Shown here in pieces: positions 43,922 to 52,198 of a stretch of 64,000 bases of DNA. Below the pieces are notes generated by a model. The model was not told the DNA's origin. It made no database searches and saw only the letters and a list, made by a program, of their open reading frames with translations. The stretch comes from Achromobacter piechaudii NBRC 102461 (lineage in GTDB: Bacteria > Pseudomonadota > Gammaproteobacteria > Burkholderiales > Burkholderiaceae_B): contig NZ_BCTK01000005.1 in assembly GCF_001571245.1 (NCBI RefSeq), positions 248,001-312,000 on the forward strand, written 5' to 3'. Position 1 is the stretch's first letter. Each line of letters starts with the position of its first letter. The position numbers and the translations under genes were made by a program.

Positions 43922-44557
43922 TTATGTGCCCGCCTTACGGCGAGCTGTTTCCGATGCTTCGCGCAGGATTTCCCGCCCCCCATTCGCTGCGATTGCGGCC
44001 ACGATGACGCCCAGCACCAGATCCGGGATGTTCGACCCGAACCCCATCACCAGCACCCCGGACAGCACAATCGCACCATTGACGATGGAGTCGTTGCTGG
44101 TAAAGATCGCTGACGCCTTGAAGTTCACATCTTCCCCGCGATGGCGGCGCAGTAGTCTGAGGCACACTAGGTTCAAAGCCGCGTTCAGCGCGGCCATGGC
44201 CATCATGGCTGGGCCGACAGGCTCTTCCCCTCCAGCGAAGCGGCGTAGGACTTCCAACAGCAGCAGCGCGGCCAGGCCGATTAGCAAGAAACCCGACAAG
44301 CGGGCCGCGCCCACCTTGACCGTTGCCGCACGACCGACGGCATACAGGCTAACCGCATAGACCGACGCATCGGCGAGGTTGTCCAACCCGGCGCCCATCA
44401 GCGCCGTAGAGCCAGCCCAGATGCCAAGGGCAATGCCGGCGGCGGACTGCGTCAGGTTGATCAGCAACACAGTCAGAAGAATCTTTCGGTCCTTCGCATC
44501 GCTCGCATCTAGGCGGCCCAACTCGTCGTTTTCGTGATTTCTGTGGTTTTCAGCCAT
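43922..44557 (-). CDS. Cation diffusion facilitator-type transporter, truncated form
   Basis: The 211-residue membrane protein has about six helices and the CDF pattern. DRKILLTVLLINLTQSAAGIALGIWAGSTALMGAGLDNLADASVYAVSLYAVG carries the DNLAD metal site of helix 2, and FTSNDSIVNGAIVLSGVLV the D-x3-N of helix 5. It lacks the cytosolic C-terminal domain of full-length CDF proteins (about 300 residues), like other short members linked to cadmium operons. It is transcribed leftwards, away from a MerR-type promoter at 44657. Confidence 0.82.
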   Translation of the reverse strand: MAENHRNHENDELGRLDASDAKDRKILLTVLLINLTQSAAGIALGIWAGSTALMGAGLDNLADASVYAVSLYAVGRAATVKVGAARLSGFLLIGLAALLLLEVLRRFAGGEEPVGPAMMAMAALNAALNLVCLRLLRRHRGEDVNFKASAIFTSNDSIVNGAIVLSGVLVMGFGSNIPDLVLGVIVAAIAANGGREILREASETARRKAGT

Positions 44558-44656
44558 GCATTGTTCCTTCCAAATCGATGGATGCTGAAGCCTGTAGCGG
44601 CTGGAGAGTCAAGGCGCAGATGCAACGAACTTGCCACAGGGTCTTCCCGGACGCCC

Positions 44657-44688
44657 TTGACTCTACCGTAGCTAGAAGGTTTTCCAAT
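44657..44688 (+). promoter_or_regulatory. Second CadR/PbrR-like promoter-operator
   Basis: TTGACT (44657-44662) and TCCAAT (44683-44688) are separated by 20 nt, the over-long spacing of MerR-regulated promoters. The sequence between closely resembles the cadA operator at 46052 (CTCTA...CTAGA.GGTTTTC). It faces the sterol-desaturase remnant. Confidence 0.6.
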
Positions 44689-44714
44689 CCAGTCAGAGCT
44701 TTAGGACAGAACAG

Positions 44715-45178
44715 ATGAGCACCAATGCGCCCCCTTCATTGCGACTGTCATCCGGTATGGCTGCTATCCACTGATCCGTGGCGCCACTGCGGTTGTGCTC
44801 TTCGGCGAGCTCGCGACCGGCCGGCCGTCTTTTCCGACGGAGCTACTCACAGTGATCGTCGCGCTCGCTTGTGCCGCCTTGCTAGAGGGCGGGCGGCCTT
44901 TCCACTCCCCGTTGAGCCAGTAGCGGCGTTCCAAGCTGTGGTTGGCCGTCGGCGCATGGCTCGGCTTCTTGGTCGTGCATCTGGCCTTCCAGCACTCCAA
45001 TCTGGGATACCGGGTCGGGCCGTTGGGATTGTTGATCGGGGTGGCTGAAGCCCATCGCTGGCATCACAAGCGTGAGCACGAAGACGCCCAAGTCAACTAC
45101 GGCGATTTCTGGATGCCCGGGGGCCACTTGTTCAGCGCTTTCCGGTCGCAAAAGCACACGCTGGGCGCCAAAGAGTGA
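44715..45178 (+). pseudogene. Sterol-desaturase (fatty acid hydroxylase) family remnant
   Basis: The frame opens at ATG 44715 (MSTNAPPSLRLSSGMAAIH), shifts by one base near 44771 into LIRGATAVVLFGELATGRPS and then meets TAG at 44921-44923. It continues in the same frame to 45178 with HLAFQHSNLGYRVGPLG and VAEAHRWHHKREHEDAQVNY, the last histidine box of the family. The middle with the first two histidine boxes is missing. A frameshift, a stop and a deletion make this a clear pseudogene behind a CadR-like promoter. Confidence 0.7.
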
Positions 45179-45632
45179 CACTCAAGAAAGATGGACTTTC
45201 CAATGGACTACGGCCCGCAGCTTGTCTATCCCTTCCGGAGCCGGCCAGCAGCGGCAAACGCTTGCGCTGCTGGCTATACGATCTTGCCCACGTCGCATTC
45301 TTGCGCGAGTCGGGCCTTGCGGCTTCTTGCGAAGCGATCGCGAGTTGCGTGGCGTGCCCATGAGTCGGGCCGCGTCGTGGCGCACTGCTACCTTGGCCTG
45401 CACCTGCACCTGCGCAGCCACGCCGCGATGCTCGGTCTGGCCTGGAGAACCCGTAAGGTGGCGGAGATTGCGGCGCGCAGGTCGTCCGGCTCGCGCTGGC
45501 TCCTGTGGGCCACGCCCTCGGTCGCACGCCGTCTCAAAACGTCAGAACCGCGCGCTTTCGCATGATGGAGCGCGGCACGTGGCTCTCAGAACTGGACCCG
45601 ATCACTTCCAGCACCGATGACACGCTCGAGCT
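45179..45632. other. Unassigned region before cadR
   Basis: 454 nt with overlapping short frames on both strands and no recognisable domain or ribosome-binding site. Probably decayed cargo DNA. Confidence 0.35.
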
Positions 45633-46028
45633 TCAGGCGGGCTCGGCCAAGCTGTTGAGAATGCCGCACTCGCGCGAGGTTCGGGCGCTATCGCAGGAGC
45701 GTCGCAGATCCATTAACTCGCGCTCCAAGGCGCGCAATTCCTTCATCTTGGTCCGCACTTGCGCGATATGAGCGTCGACCAGCGCGTTCACCTCGCCGCA
45801 GCCCAACTCTGGCCGATCCCGTAAGTTCAGCAGTTGACGGATCTCATCCAGCGTCATGTCCTTCGCCCGGCAGCGGCGGATGAACAGCAAGCGCTGCAAA
45901 TGGACTTCGTCATAGAGCCTGAAGTTGCCCTCGCTACGTGCAGGCTCGGGCAGCAAGCCTTCTGACTCGTAAAAGCGCACGGTCTGCACCAAGCAATCTG
46001 CCTTCTTGCCCAGTTCACCGATCCGCAT
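45633..46028 (-). CDS. cadR: Cd(II)/Pb(II)-responsive MerR-family regulator CadR/PbrR
   Basis: The 131-residue protein starts MRIGELGKKADCLVQTVRFYESEGLL, the MerR helix-turn-helix. RLYDEVHLQRLLFIRRCRAKDMTLDEIRQLL follows, and a C-terminal metal region has cysteines in ELGCGEVNALVD, RRSCDSARTSRECG, as in CadR/PbrR proteins that bind Cd2+ or Pb2+. It lacks the His-rich tail of Pseudomonas CadR. An ATG one codon upstream is equally possible. It is divergent from cadA, whose promoter it should remodel on metal binding. Confidence 0.92.
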   Translation of the reverse strand: MRIGELGKKADCLVQTVRFYESEGLLPEPARSEGNFRLYDEVHLQRLLFIRRCRAKDMTLDEIRQLLNLRDRPELGCGEVNALVDAHIAQVRTKMKELRALERELMDLRRSCDSARTSRECGILNSLAEPA

Positions 46029-46051
46029 CATGGTTGCTTCCTATAAAAAAC

Positions 46052-46082
46052 TTGACTCTATATCTACTAGAGGTTTTCTAAT
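46052..46082 (+). promoter_or_regulatory. cadA promoter with MerR-type 19-bp spacing
   Basis: TTGACT (46052-46057) and TCTAAT (46077-46082) flank a 19-nt spacer containing the palindrome CTCTA-N7-TAGAG. This is the classical CadR/PbrR operator placement, lying between the divergent cadR and cadA. Confidence 0.85.
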
Positions 46083-46122
46083 GATGGCATCCGGGGAAAA
46101 CCTTGTCAATGAAGAGCGATCT

Positions 46123-49035
46123 ATGAACAAAGAACCTTCCAGCCCATGCGCCTGCTCCGGCGGCAATGGCCAACAGACGGCGTGCGCCAGTGAGCAGGCC
46201 AGCACTGAAACCACCGTTTTCCACGTGAGCAACATGGATTGCCGCAATGAGGAAGCACTGGTGCGGCGAACGCTGGAGGGCATGCCCGGTGTCGAGCGGC
46301 TCCTGTTCGATCTTCCGCAGCGTTTGTTGACCATTTCGCACCGCGAAGTCTCGGCCGATGCCTTGGAGCAAGCGCTGAATTCGGTGGGCATGAAGGCTCA
46401 GGCTGTCCGAGACGCCGCCGTGTCGACCACCTACCGCATCGAGAACATGGACTGCCCGAGCGAGGAGAAACTCATCCGCTCGCACCTCGGGGCAGTCGAG
46501 GGAATTCAGGACCTCGACTTCGACCTCGCTGAGCGCACCCTGTCGGTGAAACACCTCGCTCAGGCACGCGCGCAGATGGAGCAGGTCCTGGCCTCGATCG
46601 GCATGCGCGCCAAGGAGCAGACCTTCGGCCACACGGGGCCGATCGAAGCCGCGGCTGTGATCCCATCCTCGGCCCTGCAGCAGCAACCAACCGCTGCCGT
46701 TTCCGCGCCGCCGATCGGCGAGCGGGTGACGTACCGGATCGAGAACATGGATTGCCCGACGGAAGAAGCGCTGATCCGCGACCGGCTGGGCAAGCTGCCG
46801 GGTGTGACCGCGCTCGACTTCAATCTGATGCAGCGTGTGCTGGGAGTCCAGCACACGCTGGCGACCTCAGCGCCGATCGAGAAGGCGCTTGCTTCCATTG
46901 GAATGCAGGCTGCGCGGCAGGACATGCAGACAGCCACCACGGTACTTCGCATCGCGAAGATGGACTGTCCGACCGAGGAAAGTCTGATCCGCGGCAAGCT
47001 GCAAGGCATGCCGGGCGTGCAGGGAATGGATTTCAACCTGATGCAGCGCACGCTCACGGTTCGGCACACACCCGACGCGATCAAGCCGGCAGTCGAAGCC
47101 ATCGAATCGCTGGGCATGGAAGCCGAGGTCCAGAGGACTGATGAGCCGCGCGATGCCCCGGTGGCCGCGCACAAGACCAATTGGTGGCCGATGGCGGTTT
47201 CGGGCGTTGCGGCGGTGGCCGCCGAAGGCGTGTACTGGGTCAACGACGGCAATCATTGGGCCGTGATCGTGCTGGCACTGGTTTCGATCTTCACCGGCGG
47301 CCTCAGCACCTACAAGAAGGGCTGGATCGCGCTGAAGAACCTCAACCTGAACATGAACGCCCTGATGGCCATCGCGGTCACCGGCGGCATGGCGATCGGC
47401 CACTGGCCGGAGGCCGCCATGGTCATGTTCCTGTTCGCGTTGGCGGAAGTGATCGAGGCGAAGTCGCTGGACCGCGCCCGCAACGCCATTCGGGGGCTGA
47501 TGGACTTGGCGCCCGAGACCGCGACCGTGCGGCAGGCCGATGGCTCATGGACAGAGCTGCCGGCCAAGGAGGTCGCAAAGGGCGCGGTGGTCCGCGTGCG
47601 TCCTGGCGAGCGCATCGCACTGGACGGCCTGATCACCTCGGGTCGATCGGCCATCAACCAGGCGCCCATCACCGGCGAGAGCCTGCCCGTCGAGAAGGCC
47701 GAAGGTGACCAGGTCTTCGCCGGAACCATCAATGAGACCGGCTCTTTCGAATACAAGGTGACCGCAGGCGCCAGCGACTCGACGCTCGCGCGCATCATCC
47801 ATGCCGTGGAGTCCGCGCAGGGCAGCCGTGCGCCCACGCAGCGCTTCGTCGACCAGTTCGCCCGCGTCTACACGCCGGCGGTGTTCGCGGTGTCCGTGCT
47901 GGTTGCCGTCGTGCCGCCGCTCGCCTTCGGCGGCGCATGGTTTGACTGGGTCTACAAGGCCCTGGTACTGCTGGTGATCGCCTGCCCCTGCGCTCTGGTC
48001 ATCTCCACGCCGGTCACCATCGTCAGCGGCTTGGCCGCTGCCGCCCGACGCGGCATCCTGATCAAGGGTGGCGTCTACCTGGAGGGCGGGCGCAAGCTCA
48101 AGGCGTTGGCCCTGGACAAGACCGGCACACTCACACATGGCAAGCCCGAGCAGACCGACTTCGTGCCGCTGATCGGCGAGGCGCAGGAAGTTGCCGCCTG
48201 GGCCGCAAGCCTCGCGGCACGCTCGGACCATCCTGTGTCTCAGGCCATCGCCCGCAAGGCGAACCGTGACGGCATCGCGCTGCACGAGGTCGACGACTTC
48301 GCGGCGCTGCCTGGCCGCGGCGTGCGCGGCCGCGTCGCCGGGCGCATGTTGCACATGGGCAACCACAGGCTCGCCCAGGAGCTGGGCCTGAGCGAAGCGA
48401 CGCTCCAGGCTCGGCTGGAGACCCTGGAGCGCCAAGGCAAGACAGCGATCCTGCTGATGGACGATGCGACCGTGCTCGGCATTTTTGCAGTGGCCGACAC
48501 CGTGAAGGAAACCAGCCGTGAGGCGGTGGCCGACCTGCAGGCGCTGGGTGTGCGCACGCTGATGCTGACGGGGGACAACCAGCACACGGCCGCGGCCATC
48601 GCTGCCCAGGTCGGAATCTCTGAAGCCCGTGGTGACCAACTGCCCGAAGACAAGCTCAAGACCATCGAAAGCCTGGTCGGCGGCGAGGGCCAGGTGGGCA
48701 TGGTGGGCGACGGCATCAACGATTCGCCCGCGCTCGCCCGTGCCGACATCGGCTTCGCCATGGGCGCGGCCGGCACCGACACCGCGATCGAAACAGCCGA
48801 CGTCGCCCTGATGGACGACGACCTGCGCAAGATCCCCGCCTTCATCCGGCTGTCGCGTAGCACTGCGGCGATCCTCACGCAGAACATCGTTCTGGCCCTT
48901 GGCATCAAGGCGGTGTTCCTTGCGTTGACGTTCACAGGGCATGCCACCATGTGGATGGCTGTGTTCGCTGACATGGGGGCAAGTCTTTTGGTTGTCGTCA
49001 ATGGGCTGCGCCTCCTGAAGTTCAAGGCGGCATGA
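46123..49035 (+). CDS. cadA: Cd/Zn/Pb-exporting P1B-type ATPase with four HMA domains
   Basis: This efflux ATPase pumps Cd2+, Zn2+ or Pb2+ to the periplasm. It has 970 residues, longer than E. coli ZntA (732) because of four tandem N-terminal HMA-like domains. Their metal motifs are NMDCRNEE (Cys near 40), NMDCPSEE (about 111), NMDCPTEE (about 211) and KMDCPTEE (about 282); each has one Cys and acidic residues instead of the CxxC of copper pumps. The extreme N-terminus adds SSPCACSGG. Core motifs are ITGESLPVEK, IACPCALVIS, DKTGTLTHGK and VGDGINDSPALA. ATG 46123 is chosen because the promoter -10 lies at 46077-46082. Confidence 0.94.
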   Translation: MNKEPSSPCACSGGNGQQTACASEQASTETTVFHVSNMDCRNEEALVRRTLEGMPGVERLLFDLPQRLLTISHREVSADALEQALNSVGMKAQAVRDAAVSTTYRIENMDCPSEEKLIRSHLGAVEGIQDLDFDLAERTLSVKHLAQARAQMEQVLASIGMRAKEQTFGHTGPIEAAAVIPSSALQQQPTAAVSAPPIGERVTYRIENMDCPTEEALIRDRLGKLPGVTALDFNLMQRVLGVQHTLATSAPIEKALASIGMQAARQDMQTATTVLRIAKMDCPTEESLIRGKLQGMPGVQGMDFNLMQRTLTVRHTPDAIKPAVEAIESLGMEAEVQRTDEPRDAPVAAHKTNWWPMAVSGVAAVAAEGVYWVNDGNHWAVIVLALVSIFTGGLSTYKKGWIALKNLNLNMNALMAIAVTGGMAIGHWPEAAMVMFLFALAEVIEAKSLDRARNAIRGLMDLAPETATVRQADGSWTELPAKEVAKGAVVRVRPGERIALDGLITSGRSAINQAPITGESLPVEKAEGDQVFAGTINETGSFEYKVTAGASDSTLARIIHAVESAQGSRAPTQRFVDQFARVYTPAVFAVSVLVAVVPPLAFGGAWFDWVYKALVLLVIACPCALVISTPVTIVSGLAAAARRGILIKGGVYLEGGRKLKALALDKTGTLTHGKPEQTDFVPLIGEAQEVAAWAASLAARSDHPVSQAIARKANRDGIALHEVDDFAALPGRGVRGRVAGRMLHMGNHRLAQELGLSEATLQARLETLERQGKTAILLMDDATVLGIFAVADTVKETSREAVADLQALGVRTLMLTGDNQHTAAAIAAQVGISEARGDQLPEDKLKTIESLVGGEGQVGMVGDGINDSPALARADIGFAMGAAGTDTAIETADVALMDDDLRKIPAFIRLSRSTAAILTQNIVLALGIKAVFLALTFTGHATMWMAVFADMGASLLVVVNGLRLLKFKAA

Positions 49036-49038
49036 ACA

Positions 49039-49539
49039 ATGGATGAACCATCTCTTCGCAAGACGCAGTGGTACTCACTCGCGATCGTTATATTCGCCGG
49101 CGATCAGGCAGCTAAGAGCTACATTGACGCGACAACTCCCTTGGGTTGGTCGCACGAGGTGGCGTCATTCTTCAACCTAGTTCACGCTCTCAATCCCGGC
49201 GCGGCGTTCAGCTTCCTTGCTGGCGCGGGCGGCTGGCAGCGGTGGTTTTTTCTGGCGATCGCGTTCGCAATATCGGCATGGCTCGCATGGCTGCTCTCCC
49301 GGCCGCTGCGCAAAACGGAAGGCCTTTCGTACAGCCTCATTCTGGGCGGCGCATTGGGCAACGCGTTCGACCGCGCCACGCGCGGGCACGTTATCGACTA
49401 CATCGACTTTCACCTGCACGGCTGGCACTGGCCCGCCTTCAACATCGCTGACATGGCCATCGTGGGCGGGGCGATCGCGCTGGTGGCCCAGTCGTTCATG
49501 AGCGTGGAGAACCCGGCCGCCACAAAGGAGTCCCAGTGA
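49039..49539 (+). CDS. lspA: Signal peptidase II of the cadmium module
   Basis: LspA is an inner-membrane aspartyl protease that removes lipoprotein signal peptides. The 166-residue protein shows the conserved blocks FAGDQAAKSY, NPGAAFSFLAG, GALGNAFDRATRGHVIDYIDF and FNIADMAIVGG, with the two catalytic aspartates in the last two blocks. It begins three nt after cadA. A second lspA linked to cad or pbr operons is known (PbrC in Cupriavidus metallidurans), where it helps lead or cadmium tolerance. This is an accessory copy rather than the housekeeping gene. Confidence 0.93.
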   Translation: MDEPSLRKTQWYSLAIVIFAGDQAAKSYIDATTPLGWSHEVASFFNLVHALNPGAAFSFLAGAGGWQRWFFLAIAFAISAWLAWLLSRPLRKTEGLSYSLILGGALGNAFDRATRGHVIDYIDFHLHGWHWPAFNIADMAIVGGAIALVAQSFMSVENPAATKESQ

Positions 49540-49564
49540 CATTGGGACGATCCGGAAATTCGCA

Positions 49565-49723
49565 ATGCACACGGTGCAGGACACCAATCTGAAGAGAACG
49601 GCCCCCAGCATGAGCGGCCGCGGCTTGGCCCTCATGCTAGCGCCCACCGCCGCTTTTGCTGCAACGCCCTGTTGCGATGGCGGCGATTGCTGCAACGACG
49701 TCGCAATGCCTTGCTGTGAATAA
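49565..49723 (+). CDS. Small cysteine-rich exported protein of the cadmium module
   Basis: The frame encodes 52 residues. A signal-like N-terminus (TAPSMSGRGLALMLAPTAAFA) is followed by ATPCCDGGDCCNDVAMPCCE, so three Cys-Cys pairs lie within 17 residues. Starts at ATG 49565 or 49610 are both possible; the upstream ribosome-binding site is weak (CGGAAA). The short mature peptide could bind soft metals in the periplasm. It directly follows lspA (25 nt) and probably belongs to the cadA transcript. I do not know a characterised homologue. Confidence 0.55.
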   Translation: MHTVQDTNLKRTAPSMSGRGLALMLAPTAAFAATPCCDGGDCCNDVAMPCCE

Positions 49724-49875
49724 ACAGCACGCAAGCCAGTTGACCTGGCAATTATGAAAGTCCATCACGGCGATGCTGGCCTTTTTCGTTCCAATGAGCC
49801 GTCACGGAGAGGTGATGATGAAGCTATGCCGGGATCCTGCAAGCTTTAGGACGGTCTTCTTTACCGCATAGCGAT

Positions 49876-50187
49876 ATGCTGATGTCACCCGTTCGCCTCG
49901 CCTGGCAAGTACAAGTAGTTCGTCGCGGTTTTCTGGCCGTGTCCGCCCGCTTCGCTGGCCCTTTTGCCCCAAACAAGCGCAATCATGCCTGCGTTACCAC
50001 CAAAGTTCGCCCCCGCCAGTTGCTGTTCCTAAAGGGCATCAAGCTCAACGCCATCGCCGACCGGCCAGCGTATTTCGCATCGCTGCGTGCCCGTCGGGGC
50101 CAGCCCATCGTCATCCTCGCAGAGCTGGGACCGGACGAGGCATTCGCCCTGTGGAAGCAGCATGTACTGGGCGACAGGCCTCGCTGA
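49876..50187 (+). CDS. Possible ICE gene fragment at the right edge of the cargo
   Basis: An open frame of 103 codons whose second half, LKGIKLNAIADRPAYFASLRARRGQPIVILAELGPDEAFALWKQHVLG, looks like real coding sequence. The first half (MLMSPVRLAWQVQVV ...) does not, and has no good ribosome-binding site. It may be the 3' part of a backbone gene cut when the metal cargo inserted after topB. No family was recognised. It is followed by a strong hairpin terminator. Confidence 0.3.
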   Translation: MLMSPVRLAWQVQVVRRGFLAVSARFAGPFAPNKRNHACVTTKVRPRQLLFLKGIKLNAIADRPAYFASLRARRGQPIVILAELGPDEAFALWKQHVLGDRPR

Positions 50188-50211
50188 CCCAGTTTCGCCT
50201 CATCCTCCTGA

Positions 50212-50244
50212 CAGCCCCGCACTTATTGCGGGGCTTTCTTTTTT
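50212..50244 (+). terminator. Hairpin terminator in the ICE cassette array
   Basis: AGCCCCGC and GCGGGGCT with a 7-nt loop are followed by TTCTTTTTT. Confidence 0.9.
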
Positions 50245-50320
50245 CCGCGTTCGCCAATCGGGGCTGTTGCAAATGCCGATTTCCGGCTGACGCGGCTCGC
50301 CTCGCGCATGAAGCTGCCCG

Positions 50321-50376
50321 CATGTGTCGCTGATTCGTCAGCACCATGCCAGCAGCCAGAGTTTCCAGGCTGCCGC
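50321..50376 (+). ncRNA. Two-hairpin structured leader element, copy 1
   Basis: CATG, then stem GCTGA/TCAGC (50329-50342), then CATGCC (50345-50350), then stem GCAGCC/GGCTGC (50352-50373) with TTTCC in its loop. It matches the layout of copies at 52588 and 54213 with compensatory changes. It lies about 150 nt upstream of the small gene at 50525. May belong to the described radC RNA motif of proteobacterial mobile elements. Confidence 0.6.
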
Positions 50377-50524
50377 GGATTCTTTCCGCGCTACCCGCCA
50401 GTCCGCCATCGCATCGAGTCTGCGGACGCGCGTCACCCGTGACGCCGATGCTTTTTTCTCAACCGCGTGCGGGAGCTGCCATCCCGTGAGGGACGAGGCC
50501 CCGCTTTTTCCAAGGAGCCCGTCC

Positions 50525-50737
50525 ATGTCCCAGCAAGCCTCTTTCGGCCAGTTGGCCTTGATCCATTGCGGCAAGTTCCTGCCGCTCGAAATCCTGCATA
50601 GCGCCGCCGGCCACTACATCGGCACGCGCGATACAGAAGGTCCCGTTTCGCGGGAATCCTGCCAGTACTTCCGCAGCTATGCCGCGGCTCAACGTGCCCT
50701 CGAAAGAGGCGGCTGGTCCCAGCTCGCCACACCCTGA
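50525..50737 (+). CDS. Small ICE backbone protein of unknown function
   Basis: The 70-residue protein is read from ATG 50525 behind AAGGAG: MSQQASFGQLALIHCGKFLP continuing with LEILHSAAGHYIGTRDTEGPVSRES and YFRSYAAAQRALERGGW. It has no membrane helix and no known motif; the closing part (S-x-Y-x-x-x-x-x-A-x-x-A-L-x-x-G-x-W) looks like a conserved small domain common in ICE hypothetical proteins. It is the first of a long series of co-oriented small genes and has a structured leader. Confidence 0.7.
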   Translation: MSQQASFGQLALIHCGKFLPLEILHSAAGHYIGTRDTEGPVSRESCQYFRSYAAAQRALERGGWSQLATP

Positions 50738-50758
50738 TCCAACTGGAGGAACCACGTC

Positions 50759-51151
50759 ATGAACCAGCTTTTGCCCCAGGAAGTCGTCGATCAGATCATG
50801 CGGGAAGAGCAGCATTTCGCCGCCGCGCCCCAAGCCTTCTTCGAGGTCTGGAAGCGCGGCGTCGAGATCGCAGGCCCGCAATGGTTTGGCGACGGCACGC
50901 GCGAAGGCCTGAACCAGGCAAAGAGCAAGTGGGATCTGCGTCCCGACATGCTGCGTGCCAACGACGCACTCGGCGTCCTGAGCAGCGGGGAACGCATGTT
51001 CCTGTCCGCCATGTTCAGCTTCTACAACGCGCGCGAGGGCGGTGCCATGCTCAAGCGCTGCCACTTCCAAGGACTGTCGGACTTCGATGGTCTCGATCTG
51101 CAACGCCGCAAGGTCATCGCCGATCTGTTGGTGAACTACAGCGGTTGGTGA
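50759..51151 (+). CDS. ICE backbone protein of unknown function
   Basis: This is a 130-residue soluble protein starting at ATG 50759 behind TGGAGG, 21 nt after the previous gene. It is probably in one transcript with it, as one of the few spacers here without a hairpin. Features: MNQLLPQEVVDQIMREEQHF, WKRGVEIAGPQWFGDGTREG and VLSSGERMFLSAMFSFYNAREG. No catalytic motif was recognised. It is a conserved-looking helical protein of PAGI-2-type elements; function unknown. Confidence 0.7.
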   Translation: MNQLLPQEVVDQIMREEQHFAAAPQAFFEVWKRGVEIAGPQWFGDGTREGLNQAKSKWDLRPDMLRANDALGVLSSGERMFLSAMFSFYNAREGGAMLKRCHFQGLSDFDGLDLQRRKVIADLLVNYSGW

Positions 51152-51193
51152 GCCGGTCTGCGGCATACCACCGTCTTTTTGTTCACTGCCCAT

Positions 51194-51232
51194 GAGGGAC
51201 ATGCGTCCACGCGGCCATGTCCCTCGATTTTT
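51194..51232 (+). terminator. Hairpin with T-tract in spacer
   Basis: GAGGGACATG pairs with CATGTCCCTC around a 12-nt loop, followed by GATTTTTC. A second hairpin (CCACCGGG/CCCGGTGG near 51303-51327) precedes the next gene's ribosome-binding site. Confidence 0.85.
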
Positions 51233-51364
51233 CTTCCGTCAGCCTGCGCCGATTGGCCCAAAGCCCTCGATCAGTGCCGCCTGACGCTTTTTCCACTTTC
51301 AACCCACCGGGGTTCAATTCCCGGTGGCGGGAATTGGCTCCATTATTCAATCTGGAGAAATTCC

Positions 51365-52102
51365 ATGACCCAGAATCCCAATCCCTTTGTACGCGGCTAC
51401 TGGAATCTGAGAGTCGTCCGAACGCTGTGCATCTGCTACGGGGACGGAAGCCCGCATGTCTGGCGATCCATCCACACGAGCCAAGCGCATCTTTCCGACA
51501 ACGACCTGATCTCATCGCCTTGCATCGTCACCAGCGACTTCGCGTTGATCAAAAGCGGCACTGACGCCATCAGCGACGAGCTGATTGCTGAATGTGATGC
51601 TGTTGAAGGCATCAACGGCGAAGGCGTGGTGGGCGCCGTGGTCTATGCCATCCATGGCGACGACCTCGACGGCCGCCCGGTCCATGTCGGTGATACCTAT
51701 TCGGCCGAAGCCGCGCGAGACGTGGTGCAGCGGTTGAGTTTCGAGACCGGCTATTACAGCCGGTGCTGGGAAGTCAGCAGCGCGCACATCTGCCAGGAAA
51801 CCGGCCAGTACCTCGCCAACCTGGCAGACCTCGCCACGCCGGAGGCTTTTCTGTTCATCGCCTTTCGGGTTCCGTACAGCCCGGCGATTGGCGTCAAGCT
51901 GATCTCCACGCCCTGGACAGACAAGAACCTGGAATATGCCGAGGGCATCAGTGCTGAGCAGCTTCGACAGGAGCACCGCGACAAGGGCATGCCTGACGAC
52001 CTGGCGAACATCCTTGAACTGGCCGGCCAGGCAGATGTGCGCATCCTCATCCTCGATGCCGACGCACCCGCGCTACTGGGCTTGCCACTGGCCGAGACCT
52101 AG
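51365..52102 (+). CDS. ICE backbone protein, possibly DUF5983-like
   Basis: This is a 245-residue soluble protein from ATG 51365 behind TGGAGAA. It starts MTQNPNPFVRGYWNLRVVRT and contains GDDLDGRPVHVGDTYSAEAARDVVQRL, CWEVSSAHICQETGQYLANL and FLFIAFRVPYSPAIGVKLISTPW. The W-E-V-S-S-A-H-I segment resembles the V-S-T-A-H-L motif of DUF5983 proteins, so that family is possible. No enzymatic motif is clear. It has its own 210-nt spacer with two hairpins. Confidence 0.7.
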   Translation: MTQNPNPFVRGYWNLRVVRTLCICYGDGSPHVWRSIHTSQAHLSDNDLISSPCIVTSDFALIKSGTDAISDELIAECDAVEGINGEGVVGAVVYAIHGDDLDGRPVHVGDTYSAEAARDVVQRLSFETGYYSRCWEVSSAHICQETGQYLANLADLATPEAFLFIAFRVPYSPAIGVKLISTPWTDKNLEYAEGISAEQLRQEHRDKGMPDDLANILELAGQADVRILILDADAPALLGLPLAET

Positions 52103-52146
52103 CAGACACGCGACGCGCAAGCCTTCCCCTTTATCCCCCATATGCC

Positions 52147-52175
52147 AGCCCGCCTCCCACCAGGAGCCGGGCTGG
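52147..52175 (+). promoter_or_regulatory. Hairpin upstream of the 92-residue ORF
   Basis: CCAGCCCG and CGGGCTGG can pair around a 13-nt loop, 24 nt before the start codon and just before the ATAGGAG ribosome-binding site. Fits the hairpin-then-SD layout of this array. Confidence 0.6.
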
Positions 52176-52198
52176 TTCAATTCCATAGGAGCAATCTC

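Noticed and set aside
43575-44360. 261-codon plus-strand frame entering the CDF gene
   Set aside because: Mostly antisense to the CDF transporter, whose membrane motifs are clear on the minus strand.
45191-45565. 124-codon plus-strand frame before cadR
   Set aside because: No ribosome-binding site and no family resemblance, with equally long overlapping frames on the other strand; treated as decayed cargo DNA.
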